Source of the DNA: Oceanicaulis sp. | GTDB taxonomy: Bacteria > Pseudomonadota > Alphaproteobacteria > Caulobacterales > Maricaulaceae | Direction: 5' to 3' | Assembly (NCBI GenBank): GCA_007571185.1 | Contig: RKRX01000193.1 | Coordinates: 1 to 5,971, forward strand | Length of the DNA: 5,971 nt | Shown here: piece by piece, positions 1 through 5,036 of the stretch | Layout of the letters: every line of letters starts with the position of its first letter | How positions within the stretch are numbered: the first letter of the stretch is position 1 | The notes under the pieces: model-generated | Told to the model about the DNA's origin: nothing | Seen by the model: only the letters and a program-made list of their open reading frames with translations | Databases searched by the model: none | Made by a program: the position numbers and the translations under genes

Positions 1-248
1 CTGTACATTCAGGGGCTGATGTGACCCGTACTTTCATCTGTGGCGGTTTTGCCGAGGTGACGGCGGCGGGTCTGACCATCTTGGCTGAAGAAGCTATCAA
101 CCTAGCTGATGTGAACGCCGAAGAGACCTCTCGTGTGCTCGCAGAAGCGCGCGAAGATTTCAATCAGGCGTCCAATGATGATGAGCGTCACGATGCGCAG
201 GCCCGGATCGGGAAGTTTGAGGCGCTGTTGTCGGCTCTGACACGCTAA
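1..248 (+). CDS. atpC: F1F0 ATP synthase epsilon subunit, C-terminal part (5' end outside window)
   Basis: Epsilon is the small central-stalk subunit of F1 that couples rotor to catalytic head and can inhibit ATP hydrolysis; it acts on the cytoplasmic side of the inner membrane. The reading frame is open from the left edge (first whole codon at base 3) to TAA at 246-248, giving 81 visible residues. Family members have roughly 130-140 residues, so about 50 N-terminal residues lie off the window. The visible part starts in the end of the beta-sandwich, with the signature FICGGFAEVTAAGLTILAEEA-like segment (GGF, then EVT and LAEEA), followed by a charged two-helix C-terminal domain rich in Ala, Glu and Arg. 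A GTG at 21 is in frame but lies inside the conserved domain, so it is not the start. atpC normally closes the atpHAGDC operon, which fits the gene ending here against a convergent neighbour. Identification rests on the GGF/LAEEA pattern and helix composition of a fragment. Confidence 0.88.
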   Translation, partial: VHSGADVTRTFICGGFAEVTAAGLTILAEEAINLADVNAEETSRVLAEAREDFNQASNDDERHDAQARIGKFEALLSALTR

Positions 249-249
249 G

Positions 250-268
250 CCGTTTCATCAGATGACGG
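250..268. terminator. Possible small hairpin between convergent atpC and rppH
   Basis: The 21 bp between the atpC stop and the rppH stop hold an imperfect inverted repeat: CCG at 250-252 pairs with CGG at 266-268, and TCAT at 255-258 pairs with ATGA at 262-265 around a 3-base loop, with two unpaired T in one arm. A symmetric stem placed exactly between two converging genes could end transcription from both sides. There is no T tract on either strand and the stem is short, so this is a weak candidate; termination may lie inside the opposing gene or need Rho. Confidence 0.25.
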
Positions 269-269
269 A

Positions 270-788
270 TTACCCCTTGCGCTTTGATGGGGCAGGGGAG
301 GTGCGTGTCACGCTGAAGGGGCGGAACGCCTCGACCACCCGCGCATACACCTGCCGTTTCCAGGAGATGACCAGCGCCGGAGTTTCACTCAGAGCGACCC
401 AGCGGAATTTCGAGAATTCTCGGGGTGGAACCGCGGTCAGATTGAAGTCCTCATCTGTTCCCAGATAGCGATAGGCGAACCAGCGTTGTTTCTGACCTTT
501 CCAGCGGTTTTTCCCGAACTGCGCCAGCACCTCAGGCGGAAAATCATAGGCGAGCCAGCCCTCAGTCATCCCCAGTGGAGCGACTAGATCAGAAGTGATG
601 CCGGTTTCTTCGTGCAATTCCCGTAAGCTGGCCTGTTCGAGGGTCTCATCCTCATCCACGCCGCCCTGGGGAAATTGCCAACACCAGGGCCCTTCTGCAC
701 CAAACCGTTTGCCGAACCAGACAAAACCCTCCGCGTTGAACAGGACAACGCCCACATTAGGGCGATGTTCTGGATACGGCTCGGTCAT
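270..788 (-). CDS. rppH: RNA pyrophosphohydrolase RppH (Nudix hydrolase)
   Basis: RppH removes pyrophosphate from the 5'-triphosphate end of mRNAs, leaving a monophosphate that lets RNase E-type enzymes start decay in the cytoplasm. The 172-residue product has the RppH layout. It starts with an RPNVGVVLFN strand (residues 9-18), then the WCWQFPQGG segment (35-43). The Nudix box at 42-64 fits GX5EX7REUXEEXGU, with metal-binding Glu57, Glu60 and Glu61. GQKQRWF and the PPREFSKFRWV segment follow, as in Escherichia coli RppH. The basic tail ends KRKG, like the RRKRG end of the E. coli protein. The N-terminal FNAEGFVWFGKR style is typical of alphaproteobacteria, whose members have also been annotated as dinucleoside polyphosphate hydrolases (IalA/NudH). 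The ATG at 788 lies 26 bp past the ctpA stop, without a convincing Shine-Dalgarno sequence, so translation may rely on ctpA readout. A nearby ATG at 802 is out of frame. It converges on atpC. Confidence 0.95.
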   Translation of the reverse strand: MTEPYPEHRPNVGVVLFNAEGFVWFGKRFGAEGPWCWQFPQGGVDEDETLEQASLRELHEETGITSDLVAPLGMTEGWLAYDFPPEVLAQFGKNRWKGQKQRWFAYRYLGTDEDFNLTAVPPREFSKFRWVALSETPALVISWKRQVYARVVEAFRPFSVTRTSPAPSKRKG

Positions 789-814
789 TTTGGGCGGATC
801 ATCCCGACTTTCGG

Positions 815-2122
815 CTACAGGCGCGCCTGGTTCTGAACCATCATGGTGCGCAGAACCTCAATCGCACGATGGAGTTGATAGTCCTCGTCCTCATCCCAGC
901 CTTCGGGCGGCATTTCAGTGTGGGACAGTTCATCCTGCAGGCCTTCACGTTCGGCGCCGGTCTCATTTTCCAGGGCGTTGTGCAGACTGACTTCGGCGTG
1001 ATGGCGCAGACTCTCGGTTTCTTCCACGCGGCGGGGCGCGATAAAGATATCGGGGGTGATGCCGGTGGCTTGGATCGTGCGCCCTGCCGGAGTGTAATAG
1101 CGAGCCGTGGTCAGGCGCAGCGCACCATCGCGCCCGCCGCGCAGTGGAACCACAGCTTGCATGGAGCCCTTGCCGAAGCTGGTCATGCCCAACACGATGG
1201 CTCGCTCATGGTCCTGCAGGGCGCCAGTGACAATTTCGGAGGCTGAGGCTGAGCCGGAATTGATCAGGACCACAATCGGCGCACCCTTGAGCACATCGCC
1301 GGGCTCGGCATTGTAGCGTTGAGTATAGCGTGGATCGCGGCTGCGTGTGGAGACCACTTCATCGCCATCTAAGAACAGCCCGGAAAGGCTTATGGACTGC
1401 TCAAGCAAGCCCCCTGGATTAGAACGCAAATCAAGGATCAAGCCCGGTAGCGGGCCGCCATGGGCCTCGGTGAGATCGTTGAGCCCGGTCACTGCATTCT
1501 CAACAGTATTCTCGTTGAACGTGTTGATGCGCAGATAGGGGATGTCCTCCTCCATGCGCCATGAGGCGGCGCGCACTTCAATCAGGTCGCGCACGACTGA
1601 CACGTCAAACGGATCTTCCACGCCTTCACGCAGAATGGTCAAAACAACCGGAGCACCAACAGGGCCGCGCATCCGCTCGACAGCCTCCCTCATGCTCGTC
1701 CCTGGAAGGACTTCGCCGTCCACTGCCACGATGCGGTCATTGGGCTCAAGGCCGGCGTGCTGGCCGGGGGTTCCGGCAATGGGTGAAACAATGGTGATCA
1801 TCTCGTCACGAATGGTCACTTCAATGCCGATGCCGCCATATTCGCCGCTAGTGGTGATCTGCATATCCTGGAACTCTTCGGGTGACAGATAGCGGGAATG
1901 GGGGTCAAGTGTTGCAAGCATGCCGTCAATGGCGCTTTCGATCAGCTCGGCCTTGTCCGTATCGGTGACGTAATCAGACTCGATCCGGCTGAGCACGTCG
2001 CCGAACAGTTCCAGCTGCCGGAAGGTCGCTTCACGGGTGTCATCGTTACCTCGGGCCGAAAACGCCAGAGTGACGGCGCCGATGCCAAATACAACGGTGA
2101 AAGCAATAGCGTGCAGTCGCAT
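815..2122 (-). CDS. ctpA: Carboxy-terminal processing serine protease, S41 family (CtpA)
   Basis: This is a periplasmic PDZ protease that cleaves proteins from their C-terminal side; known relatives (Prc, CtpA) control peptidoglycan hydrolases. I place the start at the ATG at 2122, giving 435 residues. GAGGA sits 8 bases upstream, whereas a TTG at 2137 that lengthens the frame by five codons overlaps that same ribosome site. Residues 1-25 form a hydrophobic export signal or anchor (MRLHAIAFTVVFGIG, then AFSARG). The cap region has the LDPHSRYLSPEEF motif (about 72-84). A PDZ domain follows at about 94-170 (YGGIGIEV, GLEPNDRIVAVDG). The protease core has LRSNPGGLL and NSGSASASEI, then FGKGSMQ. 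The predicted catalytic triad is Ser293, Lys318 and Gln322, with the Ser-Lys spacing of 25 and Lys-Gln spacing of 4 seen in characterised CtpA/CtpB/Prc. All three residues are intact, so it should be active. The tail DYQLHRAIEVLR is usual for the family. It lies 33 bp after the envC-like gene and 26 bp before rppH. Confidence 0.95.
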   Translation of the reverse strand: MRLHAIAFTVVFGIGAVTLAFSARGNDDTREATFRQLELFGDVLSRIESDYVTDTDKAELIESAIDGMLATLDPHSRYLSPEEFQDMQITTSGEYGGIGIEVTIRDEMITIVSPIAGTPGQHAGLEPNDRIVAVDGEVLPGTSMREAVERMRGPVGAPVVLTILREGVEDPFDVSVVRDLIEVRAASWRMEEDIPYLRINTFNENTVENAVTGLNDLTEAHGGPLPGLILDLRSNPGGLLEQSISLSGLFLDGDEVVSTRSRDPRYTQRYNAEPGDVLKGAPIVVLINSGSASASEIVTGALQDHERAIVLGMTSFGKGSMQAVVPLRGGRDGALRLTTARYYTPAGRTIQATGITPDIFIAPRRVEETESLRHHAEVSLHNALENETGAEREGLQDELSHTEMPPEGWDEDEDYQLHRAIEVLRTMMVQNQARL

Positions 2123-2130
2123 GGTGATTT

Positions 2131-2135
2131 TCCTC
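2131..2135 (-). promoter_or_regulatory. Ribosome binding site fixing the ctpA start
   Basis: On the minus strand GAGGA occupies 2135-2131, 8 bases ahead of the ATG at 2122-2120. The longer TTG-initiated reading frame would begin at 2137, with its TTG sharing the first G of this site, so the TTG cannot use it. This decides the ATG at 2122 as the start. Confidence 0.8.
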
Positions 2136-2155
2136 AATACATAACAGGCGGAGTT

Positions 2156-3397
2156 CTAACCCTTACGAAATTCGGGCCGAAGCCAATCCTCGGGGTTGGC
2201 GGCGTCATCCGTGCTACGCCTGATTTCCAGATAGAGCTGCGGTGGCGGATTGTCACGATCTATCATGACTCCAACGGGTTCTCCTGTCAGAAGAGACTGC
2301 CCTTCTACAACATAAATGAGGTCCAGTCCCCCCAGGATAATCGTATATTCGTCCGGGGTATTCAATATCAGCACAGTCTCAAAATCCTGAAACGGGCCAG
2401 AATAGACCACCACGCCATCAAATAGGGCGGTGACCGGTGCGCGAGGCTGGGCATCAAACCAGACCCCGTCGCGCTGCACGCCATCAGGTCCGCGTTCACC
2501 GGCGCCGATGCTCAACTGGCCCGAGACGGGCGGTTTGAGTTGGCCTCGGGCATCGGTGAAACGCAGGAATCCCAAAGGTACGGTGAGGGGGGCGGCTTCA
2601 GTAAGCGCTCCTGCCTCTATCCCGCCAGGTCGGTCCGGGCGCAGACGCGGGATAGGTTCAGGGCGAGGTTCAGGGCGCGGCGCGAGCCGGGGTTCGGCGG
2701 CGGCGAATAGTCTGATATCGGCCATCAAATCACGCAGGGAAGCAGCCTCTTCGGCGACCCTGGCGGCGCGCTGTGATAGACCGTCAGCTTGGGCACGCAG
2801 GGTGGTTTCTGCCGCCCGCCGCTCTTCGATCAGGACCATGACGTCTTCCCGGGTGAGGCTTAGAGCTTCACGTGACTGCACCAGAGCGGCGGTTTGTCTG
2901 TCCAGTGCCGCGCGTAAAATTCCCAACTCGGCCAGCCGAGCGCGCACCGCCGTGGCGCGGGCGTCGAGTTGAGGCGCGATTCGGGCCAGCAGACCCGCCG
3001 CACGGGCTGCGGAGACGGCGTTGGCGGGTGTCGTCGCCAGAGCAGGCGGGTCGGCCAGCTCAATGCGCTGCAGAGCCGCCAGAACCCGAATCAATCCGTC
3101 GCGTTCGGTAACCAGACGCGCTAGCAGATCGGCTTCCTCCGCTTCAAGGGCTTTCACTTGGATGGCGGCATTCTCGGCCTCCGTCTCTCTGGCCTGAATA
3201 CGCTCGACGGCGTCCGTCAGGCGTTGCTGCAGGCGGGCAAGCTCGGCTTGAGCGGCTTCGGCTTCAGTTGCGCGCGCCCGTGCCTGTTCGCGCAGCGTTT
3301 CGGCTTGGGTCTCCAAGGCGTCTATAGACGCGGGATCTGGCGCCGTCTGAACCAGCAGGACGGCGCTCAGCACCGGAATCAGGGTTGAAGCAGACAT
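2156..3397 (-). CDS. envC: EnvC/LdpF-type murein hydrolase activator, coiled coil plus degenerate LytM (M23) domain
   Basis: EnvC-type proteins are periplasmic factors that activate cell wall amidases at the division site rather than cutting peptidoglycan themselves. From the ATG at 3397 the product has 413 residues: a hydrophobic export segment (about 5-19, ending VQTA), long Ala/Glu/Arg-rich coiled-coil stretches at about 23-110 and 140-230, a proline-rich linker (about 235-258, PRPEPRPEP), and a C-terminal LytM-like domain (about 285-405). That domain keeps the fold landmarks (APVTALFDGVVVYSG, LYLEIRR, NPEDWL) but lacks the metal-binding His residues: the usual LYAH is IILGG here, and the HxH motif reads LYLEIR, as in E. 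coli EnvC. This supports an activator role. In alphaproteobacteria the comparable protein is called LdpF or simply an EnvC family peptidase; envC is the generic symbol. The start codon overlaps the rlmH stop (TGATG), implying coupled translation, and ctpA follows 33 bp later. The signal lacks Lys/Arg before its hydrophobic core, which is unusual. Confidence 0.9.
   Translation of the reverse strand: MSASTLIPVLSAVLLVQTAPDPASIDALETQAETLREQARARATEAEAAQAELARLQQRLTDAVERIQARETEAENAAIQVKALEAEEADLLARLVTERDGLIRVLAALQRIELADPPALATTPANAVSAARAAGLLARIAPQLDARATAVRARLAELGILRAALDRQTAALVQSREALSLTREDVMVLIEERRAAETTLRAQADGLSQRAARVAEEAASLRDLMADIRLFAAAEPRLAPRPEPRPEPIPRLRPDRPGGIEAGALTEAAPLTVPLGFLRFTDARGQLKPPVSGQLSIGAGERGPDGVQRDGVWFDAQPRAPVTALFDGVVVYSGPFQDFETVLILNTPDEYTIILGGLDLIYVVEGQSLLTGEPVGVMIDRDNPPPQLYLEIRRSTDDAANPEDWLRPEFRKG
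2654..2677. repeat. 12-bp tandem repeat in the envC-like linker
   Basis: Two perfect, adjacent copies of AGGTTCAGGGCG (2654-2665 and 2666-2677) lie inside the envC-like gene. Read on the minus strand they encode two copies of RPEP in the proline-rich linker between the coiled coil and the LytM domain. The repeat is in frame, so slippage would change linker length without breaking the protein. Confidence 0.9.
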
Positions 3398-3870
3398 CAA
3401 CCTTCTCGATGATAGGGAGCGCCAGCCAGAACCGAGACGGCGCGATAGATCTGTTCCGCTAGCATGACTCGCACCAGCTTGTGCGGCCAGGTGGCTTTGC
3501 CAAAGCTGATCAATCGCGTGTGTGAGGGCAGATTGATAGGATCATATCCATTTGCGCCGCCGATTAGAAACACCGCACTCCGCGTCCCTTCATCACGTGC
3601 GCGTTCCAGAATCCGGGCGAAGCTCACCGAACTCAAGGACTCGCCGGTTTCATCCAGAGCAAAGATCAGAGCTCCGGCGGGAATGTTGGCGGTCAGAGCG
3701 GCGGTTTCGCTACGCTTGGTCTTGAAGGTGCGCAGATCAATCCCGTGCTCGATAACGGGCCCCAGGCCGATTGCACGACCGGCCCCGGTTGCGCGGTTCA
3801 TGTATCGATCAAGAATATCCCGTTCGGGTCCTGTCTTGATGCGACCGATTGCCCGGATGTCCATACGCAT
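3397..3870 (-). CDS. rlmH: 23S rRNA (pseudouridine1915-N3)-methyltransferase RlmH
   Basis: RlmH is a small SPOUT-class, SAM-dependent methyltransferase that modifies pseudouridine 1915 in helix 69 of 23S rRNA on assembled 70S ribosomes. The 157-residue length matches the family (155 in E. coli). Visible landmarks are the N-terminal IRAIGRIKTGPERDIL strand-helix, ALDETGESLSSVSFA (about 71-85), the cofactor-loop motif FLIGGANGY (101-109), ISFGKATWPHKLVRVMLAEQ (121-140, the knotted SAM site) and the near-invariant C-terminal PYHREG. It lies 10 bp after the rsfS stop, and its own stop overlaps the ATG of the envC-like gene by one base. Two ATG codons two apart (3870 and 3864) could both start it; neither has a strong Shine-Dalgarno sequence, and the first is kept. 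The rsfS-rlmH pairing is one of the most conserved gene neighbourhoods in bacteria, which supports both assignments. Confidence 0.97.
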   Translation of the reverse strand: MRMDIRAIGRIKTGPERDILDRYMNRATGAGRAIGLGPVIEHGIDLRTFKTKRSETAALTANIPAGALIFALDETGESLSSVSFARILERARDEGTRSAVFLIGGANGYDPINLPSHTRLISFGKATWPHKLVRVMLAEQIYRAVSVLAGAPYHREG

Positions 3871-3880
3871 GGGTTTCAGA

Positions 3881-4282
3881 TCAGATTGTGCTGTCAGGCG
3901 GCGCCGACCACAGTCTTTCCAGATTGTAGAAAGCGCGTACTTCGGGGCGGAACAGATGTACGATCACATCGCCTGCATCCAGCAATACCCAGTCACAGGT
4001 TTTCAAGCCCTCCACATGAACTGTGCCGTGACCGGTTTCATTGAGTCTGCGGAGAAGATGGTCCGCCATCGCACCGACGTGCCGACCTGATCGCCCGCTG
4101 GCGACCACCATGACATCGGTGACAGAGGACTTGCCGGTCAGATCAATGGCGGCGACGTCTTCGGCCCTGTCGTCATCAAGCACATTGAGAATAAATGACT
4201 TCAGCGCCTGCGTGCTTTGGGCGAGTTCGGCACAATCGTTTTCGACCTCGCCGGTAGAGTGGTTGTGAAGTTTGGTGGACAG
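3881..4282 (-). CDS. rsfS: Ribosome silencing factor RsfS (Iojap/YbeB family), probable CTG start
   Basis: RsfS binds ribosomal protein L14 on the 50S subunit and blocks joining to 30S, lowering translation when nutrients are short. The core is unmistakable: LDDDRAEDVAAIDLTGKSS, VMVVASGRSGRHV, VEGLKTCDWVLLDAGDVIVHLF and FYNLERLW. The only conventional start in the open frame is a GTG at 4183, but starting there would drop the conserved first helix (ALKSFILNVLDDD, family pattern LLxLILxSLDDDKAED), and no Shine-Dalgarno precedes it. The frame is open back to the nadD stop with no ATG, GTG or TTG. A CTG at 4282 has AAGGGAG 8 bases upstream and gives a 133-residue protein beginning (M)STKLHNHSTGEV. 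I therefore place the start there as an inference; the family identity and stop are certain, the start is not. An ATT at 4192 is a less likely alternative. Confidence 0.9.
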   Translation of the reverse strand: MSTKLHNHSTGEVENDCAELAQSTQALKSFILNVLDDDRAEDVAAIDLTGKSSVTDVMVVASGRSGRHVGAMADHLLRRLNETGHGTVHVEGLKTCDWVLLDAGDVIVHLFRPEVRAFYNLERLWSAPPDSTI

Positions 4283-4287
4283 AGATT

Positions 4288-4332
4288 CTACTCCCTTGAT
4301 TGATTGGAGTGCACGTTGGCGCAGTCTTCCAT
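4288..4332 (-). CDS. Possible 14-codon mini-ORF between nadD and rsfS
   Basis: An ATG at 4332 opens a short frame encoding MEDCANVHSNQSRE and ends with TAG at 4290-4288, inside the spacer between the rsfS ribosome site and its proposed CTG. GGGAAG directly abuts the ATG, which is too close for efficient initiation. Nothing in the peptide resembles a known family. It could be chance, or a leader whose translation brings ribosomes onto the rsfS start. It lies in a different frame from rsfS. Confidence 0.15.
   Translation of the reverse strand: MEDCANVHSNQSRE
4291..4297 (-). promoter_or_regulatory. Strong ribosome binding site ahead of the proposed rsfS CTG start
   Basis: AAGGGAG on the minus strand (4297-4291) matches the anti-Shine-Dalgarno well and stands 8 bases from the CTG at 4282-4280. 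It is among the strongest ribosome sites in the window, and no ATG, GTG or TTG in any useful frame follows at a fitting distance, so it points to CTG initiation. The 8-base spacer also contains GAATC, a GANTC site of the kind methylated by CcrM in Caulobacter relatives. Confidence 0.65.
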
Positions 4333-4345
4333 CTTCCCGGGACGG

Positions 4346-4939
4346 CTACCGGGTGCGAAGATCGCACGATGCGTGTGAGTGTAGCGGCTCTGTCAGATAG
4401 GTCCAGCCCGGAGCCTGGCCCGTGACCACGCTTTTTGCGCGGCTTTCCGGCTGGCGTGCGGTCTGTAGTTGGCGCGCCGCCGGTCCCAGCCTGGCCTTGA
4501 GAGGTTCATCCGGTCTTGAGACCACGCAGATGGGTGTGTGGTGGGCGATGGTTTTCCATGATGTCCAGCGGTGAAAGTTTCTAAGCCCGTCAGCACCCAT
4601 GATCCATACAAACCGGACCTGCGGGTGGGCGCCTCGCAGATGACGGATCAGATCAATAGTGGTGTTGGCGCCTAGCTGTGTTTCCAGGGTCGAGACAACA
4701 TGGCGGGGGCCAGGGGCACGGGTTCTGATCGCCTTCACCCGCTTGGCCAGCGTTGCCGGTGCGTGGGGTTTCAGCCGATTACCAGGGCTTGCGAGCCACC
4801 AGATGCGGTCGAGATCGAGTCGTTTCAGGGCGGTGCGCGCCACATGCACATGTCCGTCATGGACTGGATCGAAACTGCCGCCATAAAGACCTACGCGCAT
4901 CCCCGGCGCCAGAAGCGTGGTTTTCAACGCCGCCGCCAT
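4346..4939 (-). CDS. nadD: Nicotinate-nucleotide adenylyltransferase NadD
   Basis: NadD joins nicotinate mononucleotide to AMP from ATP, giving deamido-NAD in the cytoplasmic NAD pathway. The 197-residue product has the nucleotidyltransferase signature VGLYGGSFDPVHDGHVHVA (16-34; the GxFDPxHxGH core supplies ATP-binding His residues), the SPGNRLKPH loop (51-59), STLETQLGANTTIDLIRHL (83-101) and GADGLRNFHRWTSWKTI (115-131), all typical of NadD. The usual C-terminal (S/I)SxTxxR motif reads HASCDLR (189-195), with Cys where Thr is expected, and the protein stops two residues later. The ATG at 4939 has AGAGGA 10 bases upstream (4955-4950); an ATG at 4900 just before the signature is an alternative. 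The obg-(proBA)-nadD-rsfS-rlmH order is usual in alphaproteobacteria. Function is very likely; the altered motif leaves a small doubt about efficiency. Confidence 0.93.
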   Translation of the reverse strand: MAAALKTTLLAPGMRVGLYGGSFDPVHDGHVHVARTALKRLDLDRIWWLASPGNRLKPHAPATLAKRVKAIRTRAPGPRHVVSTLETQLGANTTIDLIRHLRGAHPQVRFVWIMGADGLRNFHRWTSWKTIAHHTPICVVSRPDEPLKARLGPAARQLQTARQPESRAKSVVTGQAPGWTYLTEPLHSHASCDLRTR

Positions 4940-5036
4940 GGCTAGTCGGTCCTCTGTTCACGGGCGTGATCAATCGATCGCACCGATCTTGCCTTGAGGA
5001 TCCCTTTTCGGGCCTCGCAGTGTGTTGTCTTTGTAA
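4940..5036 (-). other. Intergenic region between obg and nadD
   Basis: This 97-bp stretch is the longest gap in the minus-strand cluster and the most likely place for an internal promoter or processing site, though I cannot point to clear -35/-10 boxes. It holds the nadD ribosome site (4950-4955), four GATC tetranucleotides within 35 bp (4968, 4976, 4985, 4999), and a 5-bp inverted repeat GATCG/CGATC at 4976-4988 with a 3-base loop. The sequence after the obg stop has no stem with a T run, so no intrinsic terminator separates obg from nadD. Confidence 0.5.

Noticed and set aside
21..248. A free-standing 75-residue protein starting at GTG 21
   Set aside because: The frame is open to the left edge and the residues around the GTG belong to the conserved beta-sandwich of ATP synthase epsilon, so this is the 3' end of atpC.
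2123..2137. TTG at 2137 as the ctpA start
   Set aside because: It overlaps the GAGGA that serves the ATG at 2122 and adds only RKIT before the hydrophobic signal.
2160..2420. Lower G+C in the last part of the envC-like gene as a sign of transfer
   Set aside because: The dip reflects the loss of Ala/Arg-rich coiled-coil codons in the LytM domain; the frame and domain structure continue normally.
1898..2425. Plus-strand open frame of 175 codons across the ctpA/envC-like boundary
   Set aside because: It is antisense to two well-supported genes, spans their junction, and shows no recognisable domain; its composition is that of a reverse-frame shadow.
2430..2972. Plus-strand open frame of 180 codons opposite the envC-like gene
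   Set aside because: Low-complexity Arg/Ser/Ala product that mirrors the Ala/Glu/Arg coiled coil on the other strand.
3464..4090. Plus-strand open frame of 208 codons opposite rlmH and rsfS
   Set aside because: Arg- and Ser-rich reverse-frame translation of two highly conserved genes, with no motif of its own.
4998..5013. Possible terminator stem after obg (GGATCCC/GGGCC area)
   Set aside because: Only about three base pairs can form, with no T tract on the minus strand.
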